Below, in pieces: positions 33,018-34,131 of a stretch of 34,131 nucleotides of DNA. A program made the translations under genes and the position numbers. The notes beneath the pieces are model-generated. The model did no database searches, was not told the origin of the DNA, and saw nothing but the letters and a program-made list of their open reading frames with translations. How positions within the stretch are numbered: position 1 is the stretch's first letter; each line of letters begins with the position of its first letter. The stretch is taken from positions 1 through 34,131 of the IMG/VR virus record IMGVR_UViG_3300049893_001899. One strand, 5' to 3'. The DNA comes from a virus.

Positions 33018-33262
33018 GGGCTATTATTTGTTTCTAGATTGATAACTGATTTCTTTTTGATACAGACAAAGGAACCTTGCTTTTCTTGAAACAAGATACC
33101 GTTGCGATTTTGACAAGCCTCTTCGGCAGCCTGGAATTGGCTACGGACTACATTGTAACCCGTAATTGCTACTAGTACACAAAAGGCATAAAAGGAGTAC
33201 AGTACGACATACTCCCAATTAATTCTCTCCAACAGCAGGTCTATTTTCGTTCTCATTTCCAC
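33014..33262 (-). CDS. Membrane protein (82 aa)
   Basis: MEMRTKIDLLLERINWEYVV, then a TM helix YSFYAFCVLVAITGYNVV and a soluble C-terminal half with two Cys (EEACQNRNG, SFVCIKKK). Its stop overlaps the -35 at 33012. Role unknown. Confidence 0.65.
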   Translation of the reverse strand: MEMRTKIDLLLERINWEYVVLYSFYAFCVLVAITGYNVVRSQFQAAEEACQNRNGILFQEKQGSFVCIKKKSVINLETNNSP

Positions 33263-33488
33263 TCACACAAACATCACCAACAAAAATGTATACATTTGAA
33301 TCTATAGACTTTTGTGCATACAATTGATTATTATAGCACAAATAAGGGTCTTTGTAATTCTGCATTGCATAGTATGCCGCAAAGCCTATGCCACCTAAAA
33401 TCATCAATATTGGAATGTATTTGATATACTTGACTATCTCAGGCATAGCACCCAATAATTTGGGTAACATTTCCAACAATTGCTTCAC
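33219..33488 (-). CDS. Membrane protein (89 aa)
   Basis: MKQLLEMLPKLLGAMPEIVK, then a TM segment IPILMILGGIGFAAYYA and a Cys-containing tail (YLCYNN, DVCVSGN). I recall related proteins in marine phages. Overlaps its neighbour by 44 nt. Role unknown. Confidence 0.7.
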   Translation of the reverse strand: MKQLLEMLPKLLGAMPEIVKYIKYIPILMILGGIGFAAYYAMQNYKDPYLCYNNQLYAQKSIDSNVYIFVGDVCVSGNENENRPAVGEN

Positions 33489-33688
33489 TTCACTTTACCT
33501 TTGCTTTTTACTGCCTCCGATAGCATACCTTTAATCACCAGCAGCACACGATTTTTTTCTCTTTCGGTCAGGTGTTGTACCAACATGAGTTTATCTTCAT
33601 ATGATTTTGCATTGTCTAGAAACTCTTTTGGTACTTCAATTTTTTTCTTTTTTGGTCTGTATTTTTTGAAGTCTGGATTGTCTGACAT
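33485..33688 (-). CDS. Small basic protein (67 aa)
   Basis: MSDNPDFKKYRPKKKKIEVP, then a helical, charged segment (DNAKSYEDKLMLVQHLTERE) and a basic end. ATGA overlap with 33219-33488. Function unknown. Confidence 0.65.
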   Translation of the reverse strand: MSDNPDFKKYRPKKKKIEVPKEFLDNAKSYEDKLMLVQHLTEREKNRVLLVIKGMLSEAVKSKGKVK

Positions 33689-33727
33689 TTGATGCTTTGT
33701 TGGTTTATCACCAAATCATGGCACTAT

Positions 33728-33967
33728 TTATTCTATACAGTCTTTCATCTCACGCCAATAGTTTCGCTCTGCCCAATGCACAATGCACCAGTCTTCAATG
33801 CATTGCTCTGAGGTGAGTTTTTCATCGGGTTCACCATTGTCAACCATTTTTAAAAACCAATGTATCCAATATTGATCTAGTATTTCTTTTTCAGACAATG
33901 TTTCCCAATGATCATATTCATGACCTGATTCTGTTACATCGGGATAAACGATGGTGTAGTATTTCAT
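33728..33967 (-). CDS. Hypothetical protein (79 aa)
   Basis: Start taken at ATG 33967, which overlaps the preceding stop (ATGA): MKYYTIVYPDVTESGHEYDH, then WETLSEKEILDQYWIHWFLK. Trp-rich, acidic. The longer frame to 33997 overlaps the upstream gene. No motif recognised. Confidence 0.65.
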   Translation of the reverse strand: MKYYTIVYPDVTESGHEYDHWETLSEKEILDQYWIHWFLKMVDNGEPDEKLTSEQCIEDWCIVHWAERNYWREMKDCIE

Positions 33968-34131
33968 GTCGGCACAAACCCTGGCTTTGTTACCCACAGT
34001 TTACCAATTGGACCACATTCTTCACCAATCATTCTCATTGCTCGGCAAGTTCTTTTCGAATGATTACCATAGACAGGATCATCAAACTTCAAGGCCTGCG
34101 GATGTAAGCAAAAAGCCTCTTTATCAGAGGC
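33964..34131 (-). CDS. C-terminal part of a phage hypothetical protein (cut by window edge)
   Basis: A 55-codon frame running in from the right edge: FCLHPQALKFDDPVYGNHSK, then GEECGPIGKLWVTKPGFVPT. The CGPxGKLW ending is typical of small phage proteins with scattered Cys. ATGA overlap with the next gene. Start lies outside the window. Confidence 0.65.
   Translation of the reverse strand, partial: ASDKEAFCLHPQALKFDDPVYGNHSKRTCRAMRMIGEECGPIGKLWVTKPGFVPT

Noticed and set aside
33724-33731. AATAAATA late box
   Set aside because: It overlaps the stop of the gene at 33728 and is 36 nt from the next ATG, unlike the other three boxes; probably chance.

Overview
This window is a stretch of a tailed-phage (Caudoviricetes) genome with a T4-like (myovirus) replication and late-transcription core. 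It is AT-rich and almost everything lies on the minus strand. Genes are packed with ATGA and TAATG stop/start overlaps and strong Shine-Dalgarno sites. The T4 affinity rests on recognisable homologues of gp59 (helicase loader), gp33 (late co-activator) and RNase H, on NATAAATA late-promoter boxes, and on a dense early region of tiny hypothetical genes. The host cannot be named. A circularly permuted tmRNA with an ANDN-type tag would fit a phage of an alphaproteobacterium, or another lineage with two-piece tmRNA, but that is inference.

Layout, low to high coordinate (transcription mostly right to left). 1-8.4 kb: HAD nucleotidase (cut by the edge), gp59, gp33, SleB-type cell-wall hydrolase, a permuted tmRNA, a PD-(D/E)XK exonuclease, a lipoprotein/membrane pair, a winged-helix protein, a SWIM zinc-finger protein and several conserved T4-like hypotheticals. 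8.4-12.0 kb: structural block with a three-module LamG fibre-like protein and two further fibre or virion proteins, led by a TATAAATA late promoter. 12.0-15.5 kb: ClpP-like protease, then a four-gene sugar module (nucleotide-sugar epimerase, RmlC-like epimerase, GT2 glycosyltransferase, sugar-phosphate nucleotidyltransferase). 15.5-18.0 kb: stand-alone ligase N-terminal-like domain, RNase H, a coupled 33-aa microprotein and a 357-aa conserved protein. 18.1-19.05 kb: the only plus-strand genes, ended by a good terminator.

19.05-23.7 kb: an AbrB-rubrerythrin reading frame, a few small genes and a large tRNA array: 22 assignable tRNAs for 19 amino acids (none confidently Leu) plus two aberrant tRNA-like units. 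Three spacers in the array are not short gaps but strong stem-loops that begin exactly at the CCA of one tRNA and end at or near the 5' end of the next, so they look like independent processed RNAs. 23.7-34.1 kb: early/accessory region of about 40 small genes in short operons, each started by a near-consensus sigma70 promoter (TTGACA-N17-TATAAT type). It includes an LMW-phosphatase-like protein, an Api92-like protein, a MazG-like pyrophosphohydrolase, small membrane proteins and HTH-like miniproteins. It also has a roughly 350-nt gene-free, hairpin-rich interval at 29.84-30.18 kb.

Together the genes suggest a phage that takes over translation (tRNAs, tmRNA, possibly its own ClpP). It appears to use host sigma70 promoters early and a gp33-dependent late system, and it carries sugar-modification and fibre genes for surface interaction. 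Calls of family membership come from reading the sequence and recall of families; no database search was possible.
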